A stretch of 64,000 nucleotides of DNA from Paenirhizobium cremeum (GTDB lineage Bacteria; Pseudomonadota; Alphaproteobacteria; Rhizobiales; Rhizobiaceae), in NCBI RefSeq assembly GCF_022884085.1, contig NZ_JAGGCS010000001.1:124001-188000 (forward strand), given 5' to 3'. The translations under genes were made by a program, and so were the position numbers. The notes beneath the pieces were generated by a model. That model made no database searches, was not told the DNA's origin, and was given only the letters and a program-made list of their open reading frames with translations. This document shows, piece after piece, positions 31,790 through 39,400 of this stretch (positions within the stretch are counted from its first letter, which is position 1; the number at the start of each line of letters is the position of its first letter).

Positions 31790-32338
31790 ATGTCACCTCG
31801 TTTCTTTTCGCCAGTCGGCCGCGTGGTCGCCGCATCCGTCGTCGCCACGATCGCCACCGCTCCGGCTGCCGATGCGGCCTCGCGCGACAAACGCTTTTTC
31901 CAGCAGGTTGCCGGTGTTTGGAAAGGTCCGGGCGAAATCGTCGCCGGCAAGTACAAGGGTACCAAGTTCACCTGCAACCTGACAGGCCAGCCGGCCGAAG
32001 GCAAGGAAACCGGCATGACGCTCGACGGCACCTGCCGCGTTGGCGTGTTCTCTCAGCCGATGCGCGCCGTCATCGCGCAGGTCGACGGCAACTACAAGGG
32101 CGAGTTCCTTGACGGCGCCGACGGCAAGGGCCTCGACATTGTTTCGGGTCAGGTCAACGGCGACCGCGTCGTCATGGGCATCAACCGCGCCAAGCTGAAT
32201 GGCGCCATGGTGGCCCGCATCGAAAAAGACACCGCGATGAACATCACCATCTCGGTCAAGGTCGAAGACCGGATGATTCCCGTCATCGGTCTCAAGCTTA
32301 ATCGTCAGGCATCCGCCATGGCGGTCGCCGAGGAATAG
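31790..32338 (+). CDS. Secreted hypothetical protein
   Basis: A 182-residue protein with a signal peptide (MSPRFFSPVGRVVAASVVATIATAPAADA). The mature part looks like a beta-rich barrel: FFQQVAGVWKGPGEIVAGKYKGTKFTC, then a TCRVGVFSQPM strand, and a repeated pattern of short polar strands. Two cysteines (FTC and GTC) could form a disulphide. AAGGTAAG precedes the ATG. I recognise no named family, and a periplasmic location is inferred. A strong terminator follows. Confidence 0.75.
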   Translation: MSPRFFSPVGRVVAASVVATIATAPAADAASRDKRFFQQVAGVWKGPGEIVAGKYKGTKFTCNLTGQPAEGKETGMTLDGTCRVGVFSQPMRAVIAQVDGNYKGEFLDGADGKGLDIVSGQVNGDRVVMGINRAKLNGAMVARIEKDTAMNITISVKVEDRMIPVIGLKLNRQASAMAVAEE

Positions 32339-32370
32339 CTTTCACCTCGAAGGCAAGCGACTGAAGGATT

Positions 32371-32898
32371 TCAACCGCGCCACCAGGCGCGGTTTTCGTT
32401 TGCAACGACGATTCCGCCTGCATCCGCCTCGCCAAGCCAATCGGAAACGGTCCGCCCGTCCACCTCAAGATCGGGAGCGATATCGGCAAGGGGCATCAGC
32501 ACGAAGGCGCGCTCCGTCATGCGCGGATGCGGCACTTTCAGCGCCTCCTCGTCATGCTGCTCGTCGGCATAGGTCAAGATGTCGATGTCGATGGTCCGCG
32601 GCCCCCAGCGCTCGATCCTCTCACGCTTCATGTCACGCTCGATGTCGAGACACAGCGCAAGCAGCGCCCTGGCGGAAAGCGTGGTCTCGACGGCCGCGCA
32701 GGAATTGTAGAAATCGGCCTGATCCGTCTTACCCCAGGGCGGTGTGCGATAGAGACGGGATACGGCCGTGACGCGGCAATCCGGTCGCGCATCGAGCCGA
32801 CGAAGCGCAAGCGCCATCGCGGCGACCGGGTCCCCGATATTGCCGCCGAGCCCCAGCGTAGCCGGACGCCAGGCATCATTTGCTGAAGTGTTCAACAC
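32371..32898 (-). CDS. folK: 2-amino-4-hydroxy-6-hydroxymethyldihydropteridine pyrophosphokinase
   Basis: Pyrophosphorylates hydroxymethyl-dihydropterin in folate synthesis. The 175-residue product shows the HPPK features GLGGNIGDP at the N-terminus, YRTPPWGKTDQADFYN and the signature RWGPRTIDIDIL, followed by VPHPRMTERAFVLMPL. Its start overlaps the end of folB by 23 bases, so translation is probably coupled. It is the last gene of the folP-folB-folK operon. Confidence 0.96.
   Translation of the reverse strand: MLNTSANDAWRPATLGLGGNIGDPVAAMALALRRLDARPDCRVTAVSRLYRTPPWGKTDQADFYNSCAAVETTLSARALLALCLDIERDMKRERIERWGPRTIDIDILTYADEQHDEEALKVPHPRMTERAFVLMPLADIAPDLEVDGRTVSDWLGEADAGGIVVANENRAWWRG
32373..32398 (+). 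terminator. Intrinsic terminator inside the antisense folK 3' end
   Basis: AACCGCGCC/GGCGCGGTT arms with a four-base loop, then TTCGTTT, 34 bases after the secreted-protein stop. The whole hairpin lies within the last codons of the convergent folK gene. Confidence 0.75.
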
Positions 32899-33247
32899 TC
32901 ACCTGTACATAGTCGAGAATGCCGGGAACGGGCGCACTGGGCTTGCGCACGGTAATCCTGGCCCGTTTGATCGGCTGGAACCGGGCGCAAAGCTCCCTGG
33001 CGATCGAAAGTGCCAGCGCCTCGATCAAAAGCTTCCTGTTGGTGGTGACGATTTCCTCGATCACCTTGAAAACGATCCCGTAATCGACGGTGCCGTCGAG
33101 ATCGTCGTTCTCGGCAGCCTTAGCGCCGGCCACGTCAAACTCCGCATCGACGTAGAAACGCTGGCCGAGAAACTCCTCTTCCGGATAAACGCCGTGCCGG
33201 GCGAAGAAGGCGCAGTTCTTCAGTGTGATGGTGTAGATATCGGTCAT
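32876..33247 (-). CDS. folB: Dihydroneopterin aldolase
   Basis: Converts dihydroneopterin to hydroxymethyl-dihydropterin and glycolaldehyde. The 123-residue product has the conserved FFARHGVYPEEEFLGQRFYVD with the active-site glutamate region, TVDYGIVFKVIEEIV and LLIEALALSIA. The ATG at 33247 overlaps the folP stop by 4 bases (ATGA). The longer ORF upstream of it runs inside folP and is not coding. Confidence 0.96.
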   Translation of the reverse strand: MTDIYTITLKNCAFFARHGVYPEEEFLGQRFYVDAEFDVAGAKAAENDDLDGTVDYGIVFKVIEEIVTTNRKLLIEALALSIARELCARFQPIKRARITVRKPSAPVPGILDYVQVSVEHFSK

Positions 33248-34113
33248 TGCTCGCCTTCCCTTGAAGCCTTGCGGCCCGCGGCCACCATAGCATCGGCGAC
33301 GAGCAGCGCGTCCCTGTTGATCGCGACATTGTGCACCCGGAAAACCGAAGCCCCCTTGAGGCGTAGAAGCGCGGTCGTCGCGGCCGTCGCAGCATCGCGC
33401 CCGGCGGGCTCGCGGCCGGTGACGGCACCGAGGAACCGCTTTCGGGACGTGCCGACCAGCAGCGGACAACCGAGACTGGAGATTTCCCCCAGCCGGGCCA
33501 TAAGTTCGAAATTCTCCTCCGCCGTCTCCTTGGCGAAGCCGAACCCCGGATCGAGCGTGATCGCCTCCCGCGCAACACCCGCAGCCGACGCGATATCAAG
33601 CGAACGCCCCAGAAATGCGAACTGATCCGCCACCACGTCGGCAAGCTTCTGCCTGTCGCGCCCCGTATGCATGATGCAGAGGCCCGCGCCGGTGTTCGCC
33701 GCCACTTCGGCGATGTCAGGCTCCCGCTGCAAACCGAAAACGTCGTTGACGATATGCGCCCCGGCGGAGACCGCTGCCCGCGCCGTCTCTGCACGATAGG
33801 TGTCGATGGAGATCAGCGCATCTGTCTCTCGCGACAGACGTTCGATCACTGGCAGGACACGGTCCTGCTCCTCGCCGGCGCTGACGGGATCGCTTCCCGG
33901 ACGGGTCGATTCGCCACCGATATCGAGGATATCGGCACCTTCGGCAAGGCAGGCAAGCGCATGCTCCACCGCCTTTTCGACGCTGAAGTGCCGGCCGCCA
34001 TCGGAGAAGGAATCGGGCGTAACGTTGACGATCGCCATCAGGCGGCCCTTTTCTCCAAGTAGAAGTTGCCGTCCATGGGCAAGGTGCCAGTTCGTGACGT
34101 TCCCGGAAACCAT
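33244..34113 (-). CDS. folP: Dihydropteroate synthase
   Basis: Condenses hydroxymethyl-dihydropterin pyrophosphate with p-aminobenzoate and is the sulfonamide target. The 289-residue product has both family signatures: IVNVTPDSFSDGG and ADILDIGGESTRPGSDPV, plus ISIDTYRAETA, LDPGFGFAKE and VGTSRKRFLG. AAAGGG precedes the ATG at 34113. It is the first gene of the fol operon and diverges from the DUF922 protein gene. Confidence 0.97.
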   Translation of the reverse strand: MVSGNVTNWHLAHGRQLLLGEKGRLMAIVNVTPDSFSDGGRHFSVEKAVEHALACLAEGADILDIGGESTRPGSDPVSAGEEQDRVLPVIERLSRETDALISIDTYRAETARAAVSAGAHIVNDVFGLQREPDIAEVAANTGAGLCIMHTGRDRQKLADVVADQFAFLGRSLDIASAAGVAREAITLDPGFGFAKETAEENFELMARLGEISSLGCPLLVGTSRKRFLGAVTGREPAGRDAATAATTALLRLKGASVFRVHNVAINRDALLVADAMVAAGRKASREGEQ

Positions 34114-34215
34114 GACCGGCCCTTTCCACTCTTTAAAAAATTGCGGGCACCGATATTGCGCTCGCTGTCGCTATGCCCCAAGGTCGCGGCGAATACAACA
34201 TTGCGGATACGAAGA

Positions 34216-34842
34216 ATGACGTTTGCAAACCGGCTGGGGATCATGGCCATCACTGCCACCATGCTGGCGCTTTCCCCCCTCCAGTCGCAAGCAGAGACAA
34301 TCGTCAGCAAGAGCTTCAGCTACTTCCAGATCGGCGGCCGGACCGCCGAGGAACTCGACCGGGAACTCGAGCGTCGCGGCCCGATGACGAAGACCAGCGG
34401 CAGCCGTCATCCCGGCGCGACCCAGATAAGATTCGGCGGCGAAATCACCTATCTTCCATCCGATGGACGCTGTTCCGTCGGCGAGGTGAAGGTGACGTTG
34501 AAGACCAGGATCATCCTGCCTCGTTGGAAGAACCGCAACCGCGCCGACCGGGAACTCGGTCTGATCTGGGATGCGCTTTCGAGCGATATCAAGCGGCACG
34601 AGGAGCGCCACGCGGAAATCGCCCGGCAGCATGCCCGCAAACTGGAGCAATCGCTGAAACGCTTGCGACCCGCGCGTGACTGCGAAACGCTTCAGGCAAA
34701 GGTATCGGAAATCACGGCCAAAGCCGTCGAGGAACATGACAAGGCTCAGATCGCCTTCGACCGCATCGAAGCGGTCAATTTCGAGGACCGGCTGATTCGC
34801 ATTCTCGAATACCGCTCCAGAAGCAAAAAAGCCCAAAACTGA
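34216..34842 (+). CDS. DUF922 predicted secreted Zn-dependent protease
   Basis: A 208-residue protein with a signal peptide (MTFANRLGIMAITATMLALSPLQSQAE). It matches the COG5661/DUF922 family of predicted secreted zinc proteases. HEERH at residues 128-132 fits the HExxH zinc motif, in a helix flanked by an early domain (FSYFQIGGRTAEELDRELERRGPM) and a helical C-terminus. Two cysteines (C86 and C150) may pair. Substrate unknown. The ATG at 34216 was chosen because it opens the signal sequence. It diverges from folP with 102 bases between starts. Confidence 0.85.
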   Translation: MTFANRLGIMAITATMLALSPLQSQAETIVSKSFSYFQIGGRTAEELDRELERRGPMTKTSGSRHPGATQIRFGGEITYLPSDGRCSVGEVKVTLKTRIILPRWKNRNRADRELGLIWDALSSDIKRHEERHAEIARQHARKLEQSLKRLRPARDCETLQAKVSEITAKAVEEHDKAQIAFDRIEAVNFEDRLIRILEYRSRSKKAQN

Positions 34843-34964
34843 AGGGTGATCCCTCGACACCCCCGTAAAAGCGGCCGTTTGGCGGCGAAGCTTGCGCGAA
34901 ACTTGCGCACTGCCCTGTGAATAATCGGCTATTTCTTCCGATAGCACTTGATGAAAAGCTGAAA

Positions 34965-34986
34965 TACAAGTGTCATGATACTTGTA
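34965..34986. promoter_or_regulatory. 22-bp near-perfect palindrome, candidate operator
   Basis: Seven-bp arms TACAAGT and ACTTGTA surround GTCATGAT, whose core TCATGA is itself palindromic, so 20 of 22 positions are symmetric. A third half-site (CACTTG) lies at 34945-34950. The element sits just before the candidate small RNA and could be bound by a dimeric regulator. I do not recognise the protein. Confidence 0.5.
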
Positions 34987-34989
34987 AGT

Positions 34990-35121
34990 TCATCTCAGTT
35001 GTAAGCGGGTCCCCGAGTTCTCCTGGCGCATCATGGTGCCGCAGGTGTCTCCTCCCTCGCCTGCCAGGGCGATGCGCCCACTTGCCTCGCTCTTCGCTGG
35101 TCGACGAGCGAGGCTTTTTTT
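34990..35121 (+). ncRNA. Candidate trans-acting small RNA with anti-Shine-Dalgarno loop
   Basis: No ORF occupies this stretch, but it folds as a compact RNA. An outer stem GGCGCATC/GATGCGCC (35025-35032, 35071-35078) encloses an inner stem GCAGG/CCTGC (35041-35045, 35060-35064), whose 14-base loop exposes CTCCTCCC (35049-35056), the complement of a strong ribosome site. A classic terminator follows. This architecture recalls rhizobial alpha-r14/cuckoo-type sRNAs. The family assignment is tentative and the 5' end is inferred. Confidence 0.6.
35084..35121 (+). terminator. Strong intrinsic terminator of the candidate small RNA
   Basis: GCCTCGCT/AGCGAGGC 8-bp stem with a 15-base loop, followed by seven consecutive T on the plus strand. 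No protein gene on the plus strand ends near it; the closest stop is 240 bases upstream. Confidence 0.88.
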
Positions 35122-35132
35122 GGCGGCCGGGT

Positions 35133-35453
35133 TTAGCCCTGGCGTTCGGGCACGTGCACGGTCAGCCCGTCGAGGGCCGCCGTCATCTTGATCTGACAGG
35201 ACAGGCGCGAATTCGGGCGCACGTCGACCGCAAAGTCGAGCATGTCCTCTTCCATCGGCGAAGGGGAACCGGCCTTTTCGACCCATTCCTCGTCGACATA
35301 GACATGACAGGTGGCACAGGCACAGGCGCCGCCGCATTCGGCATCGATCCCGGGAACCGAATTGCGCACCGCATTCTCCATGACCGTCGAGCCCTCTTCG
35401 GCAGAAAGGTCGAAACGGGTTCCGTCAAATGCGATGATAGTGAGTTGTGCCAT
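35133..35453 (-). CDS. fdxB: 2Fe-2S ferredoxin (adrenodoxin/ISC type)
   Basis: A small electron carrier of 106 residues. The cluster cysteines follow the adrenodoxin pattern: C40-x5-C46-x2-C49 in [11 protein letters not shown], and a distant fourth in RLSCQIK. An acidic patch around [10 protein letters not shown] fits partner binding. ATG at 35453 is chosen over the longer ORF. It may serve Fe-S cluster assembly or a P450/monooxygenase. No partner gene is adjacent. Confidence 0.93.
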   Translation of the reverse strand: MAQLTIIAFDGTRFDLSAEEGSTVMENAVRNSVPGIDAECGGACACATCHVYVDEEWVEKAGSPSPMEEDMLDFAVDVRPNSRLSCQIKMTAALDGLTVHVPERQG

Positions 35454-35595
35454 GATGAGATGTCCAGACGTCGCGGATTGAAAACCGGCGAAGTCATCCA
35501 CCAATTCTCCCTGTCAGTCAACATTTCGCGGGAGAGTGCATGTTGCATTGCGGCGCCACCGGGAAAGCATCGCGCCGCAAGCTGTATGCAAGCGG

Positions 35596-35614
35596 CGAAC
35601 GCAAGTGGCGTTCG
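35596..35614 (-). terminator. Hairpin after the Hpt-like gene
   Basis: CGAACGC/GCGTTCG perfect 7-bp arms around AAGTG, 15 bases after the Hpt-like stop. There is no T tract, so a terminator role is only likely. Confidence 0.4.
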
Positions 35615-35629
35615 ACCGCTGCCGAACCT

Positions 35630-36001
35630 TTAACGGCAGAGCTTGCAGATGAAGTTTTCGGCTTCGACGACCGCAGCCGCGACGGCAGCGATTGCGGCAG
35701 GCTCCTCGGCGCGGGTTTCAACGTCGGCAGCCGCTGCAGCGACCGCATGTGCGCCGACCGCATTGGCGGCGTTCTTCAGCCTGCGGGCGATCGCCTCGCG
35801 GGTTTCGGAACTTGCCGGATTGCCGAAAGCCTGCAGGCAACCCCGCGCCTGGCGGGCGAACATCTGCAGCACTTCCATTTCGAGCGCCTTGTCGCCCTTG
35901 GTCTGCTTGGCGAGGTATACGAGGTCGATCGGGCGGTTCTGGGAGGGGCAACGCCCGCCGGAATTTTCGGGGGCTTCAAACGCGATATTCAGCGCTGCCA
36001 T
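35630..36001 (-). CDS. Hpt-domain-like protein lacking the phosphoryl-accepting histidine
   Basis: A 123-residue helical protein. IDLVYLAKQTKGDKALEMEVLQMFARQA is the usual start of a rhizobial single-domain Hpt. The phosphorelay motif would normally read H-x-L-K-G in helix 2, but here residues 73-77 are R-R-L-K-N, so the histidine is Arg73 and the glycine Asn77. The rest of the helix (AANAVGAHAV) is kept. It may be a pseudo-Hpt adaptor or a drifting copy. It diverges from the giant rgsE/GPR gene. Confidence 0.75.
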   Translation of the reverse strand: MAALNIAFEAPENSGGRCPSQNRPIDLVYLAKQTKGDKALEMEVLQMFARQARGCLQAFGNPASSETREAIARRLKNAANAVGAHAVAAAAADVETRAEEPAAIAAVAAAVVEAENFICKLCR

Positions 36002-36480
36002 GCCAATTTCCTTTTTTTATCTTTATTGGGTGCCATGATGTTTTTCATGGCGGCGTGCCTATCCGGTTAAATTCAGGCCCATTTTGGGCGAAAACCTCGA
36101 GACATGGTTAACAACCGTTAAACATTTGTCTCAAATGGTTTTTCCCTCTCTAAATTAGTTTAAATGCTGTTAACAACCGATATGCCCCGTTAGGAATGAC
36201 AGGGCGATTAATTGTAACGCATCCGCGAATGTGTCACTACGATACGCTCATATGGGTGAAGGGTGTAAACCTTTGCCCGTTGGTCGGAAGATGATAAGGA
36301 ATTGTCATTATGTGCTGAAGAAAAGCACTGTCCGGCCATTGTAATCCAATGGGATTTCCCTCTGGCGTGGCGGCAGAACGGCAATCCCTGAGTAAGGCGG
36401 TCAATGCCGCGCCCCTATTGCAGGCGGCTGAGGGAGCAAGGCAGAAACCGGCCGAGTAGGCGGTAACGAGGCGTAACCCT
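36002..36480. promoter_or_regulatory. 479-bp divergent control region of the Hpt-like gene and rgsE/GPR
   Basis: AT-richer than its surroundings and without a convincing gene. It holds an exact 11-bp direct repeat, GTTAACAACCG, at 36107-36117 and 36169-36179, each next to another TTAA so that TTAA-N6-TTAA pairs arise. These resemble CtrA boxes (consensus TTAA-N7-TTAA) but with one base less spacing. A 36-codon ORF (36349-36459) is probably chance. ACGAGG near 36469 is the ribosome site of rgsE. Confidence 0.45.
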
Positions 36481-39400
36481 ATGGCGAACAACAAGACGGT
36501 CGAGTCGATTGACGACAGCGCGTTCCAGGCACTCGAGGCGGCTCTGAGGATCGACTTCGACGAAGAAGAAAAGCCCGCGTCGAAAACTCGACCGGCGCCA
36601 CACGCACCGGAGGCCAAAGTGTCCGAGTCCCATACCTCCCGCCCGACTGCTGCACAACAGAAACAGGCGGAACGACGGGCACAACGTGCCGGCGAACTCG
36701 CTCCCGAGCCCGCGCCCAAGGCGCCCGCTTTCGAACCGGCCAACGATGCCTCCCGCCGCAGCCCCGCCGCGATCATGAAGTCGCTGGAAGGCGCTTCGAT
36801 GCGCTCGGCCATCCGTAACGCCGCCATCGTCTCGGTGCTCTGGGTGCTCGGCGCGATCGGCCTCTCCCAGCTCCTTTACGGCAACCAGATCTGGCAGGCG
36901 GCGACAGTGGCCGATGTCGTGGCAATGCCCGGCGTGGTCGCCATCGCGATCGGCACCGTCATCCCGGTCCTGCTCTTCTTTGCATTCGCCATCATGATGG
37001 CCCGCGCCCACGACCTGCGCAACGCCGCGCGCTCCATGGCGGAAGTCGCCCTGCGCCTTGCAGAGCCGGAAACCATCGCCTCCGAACGCATCATGACCGT
37101 CGGACAGGCTGTCCGTCGCGAAGTCTCGGCCATGAATGAAGGCATCGAGCGCACGATCGCCCGCGCGACCGAACTCGAAACCCTCGTCCATTCCGAAGTG
37201 ACCGCGCTCGAACGCAGCTATACGGACAACGAACTGCGCGTGCGCGGCCTCGTCCACGAACTCGGCTCCGAACGCGACGCAATCGTCAACCACGCCGAGC
37301 GCATCCGCACTTCCATCGTCGGCGCCCACGAGCAGCTGAAGGAGGAACTCTCGCTCGCGACGGAAGAGATTTCCGTGCGTCTGGCGACCTCCGGCGAAGC
37401 CTTCGCCTCGCTGATCGACACCCGCGCGGCAGCCCTGATGGAGAAATCCGACGCGGCGGCCAGCGCCATTGGCTCGCTGCTCACGGCAAAGACCGAAAAT
37501 CTCGTCCAGACGCTGAGCGCCTCGGGCATTTCGCTCGCCAGCGAATTCGATACACGCCTCAACCAGCTCACCGGAACGCTGGCCGAGCGCGGCCGCGAAC
37601 TCCTCGGTGAATTCGAGACCCGCGCCTCCACGCTCGACGCCAATACCGAAAAGCTCAACGCGGCGCTGAGCGAGCGCGCACGCCAGCTCAATGAAACGCT
37701 GGTCGAAAGAACCCGCGAGATTGCCGAGAAGCTGACCACCGGCGAACAGGGCATCACCAATTCGCTCGGCGAAGCGCTGGCCAAGCTCAATGCGAGCCTC
37801 GACGAGAAGGGCCAGACCTTCCGCCAGAGCCTGCAGTCCAGCGTCGACGATGCGATCGTCGATCTCGACCTGCGTTCCGGCCTCTTCGAAGACCGTCTCC
37901 AGGCCACCATCGGCCAGGTCAACACCGTCTTCGACGAGCGCGTGGCGGAATTCGCCAGCGCCTTCGACCAGCGCGCCGGCTCGCTCGACAGCAAGCTCAT
38001 GGAAAGCCTCGCCCGCATCAACGAAACGATCAGCGGCGGCTCCGAGGCGATCGACGGTATTCTGAACTCCAGCATCGATCGCCTGGGCTCGACGCTCACC
38101 GACCAATCTTTTGCGCTCGCAACCGCAGTCGGCACCGGTCAGGAGCTGATCGACTCGGCGCTGGCCAACCGCGCGCAGGAAATCGCGGACGCCATGTCGG
38201 CCCGCGCCCAGGCGCTCACGGAAAGCCTGGAGAACGCGCAGCGTCGTATCGACTCCGTCATGGAAGAGCGTGGCGGCGCACTTTACAACGCGCTTGCCGA
38301 CAATCAGTCGCGCTTCGAGGAAACCCTTACGAGCCGTGCCGAAACGATCGTCAACGCCCTTTCCGGCAATCATGATCGCTTTGCCGAAACGCTTGATACC
38401 AAGAGCCGCGAAATCGCGCAGACGCTCGCCGAAGCCCAGGCGCGCCTGGACGAGACCTTCGACGGTCGCGCCGAAGCCATCGGCCTTGCCCTCTCGCTCA
38501 ATCACGACCAGATCGCCGAAACGCTGGAAGCCCGCAACCGGGAGATCGCGCAGACGCTCGCCGAAGCCCAGGCGCGCCTGGACGAGACCGTCGACGGTCG
38601 CGCCGAAGCCATCGGCCTTGCCATTTCGCTCAATCACGACCAGATCGCCGAAACGCTGGAAGCCCGCACCCGCGAGATCGCGCAGACGCTCGCGGAGGGA
38701 CATGCGCGCCTGGACGAGACGTTCGACGGCCGCGCCGACGCCATCGGCCTTGCCCTCTCGCTCAATCACGACCTGATCGCCGAAACGCTCGAAGCCCGCA
38801 CCCGCGAGATCGCGCAGACGCTCGCGGAGGGACATGCGCGCCTGGACGAGACGTTCGACGGCCGCGCCGACGCCATCGGCCTTGCCCTCTCGCTCAATCA
38901 CGACCAGATCGCCGAAACGCTGGAAGCCCGCAACCGGGAGATCGCGCAGACGCTCGCCGAAGGACATGCGCGCCTGGACGAGACCTTCGACGGCCGCGCC
39001 GAAGCCATCGGCCTTGCCCTCTCGCTCAATCACGACCAGATCGCCGAAACGCTGGAAGCCCGCAACCGCGAAATCGCAAAGACCCTCGCCGAAGGACATG
39101 CGCGCCTCGACGAGACCTTCGACGGCCGCGCCGAAGCCATCGGCCTTGCCCTCTCGCTCAATCACGACCAGCTCGCCGAAACGCTGGAAGCCCGCAACCG
39201 CGAAATCGCTAAGACCCTCGCCGAAGGACATGCGCGCCTCGACGAGACCGTCGACGGCCGCGCCGAAGCCATCGGCCTTGCCCTCTCGCTCAATCACGAC
39301 CAGCTCGCCGAAACGCTCGAAACCCGTACCCGCGAGATCGCTCAGTCCATGTCGGAGCTCAAGGCGAGCCTTGACGAGACGCTGGAGACCCGAAGCCGTG

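Noticed and set aside
36349..36459. 36-codon ORF in the rgsE/GPR upstream region
   Set aside because: No ribosome site, no recognisable feature, and length within chance expectation.
38410..39333. Tandem repeats as a CRISPR array or satellite
   Set aside because: The repeats are contiguous without spacers, stay in frame and encode a regular helix.
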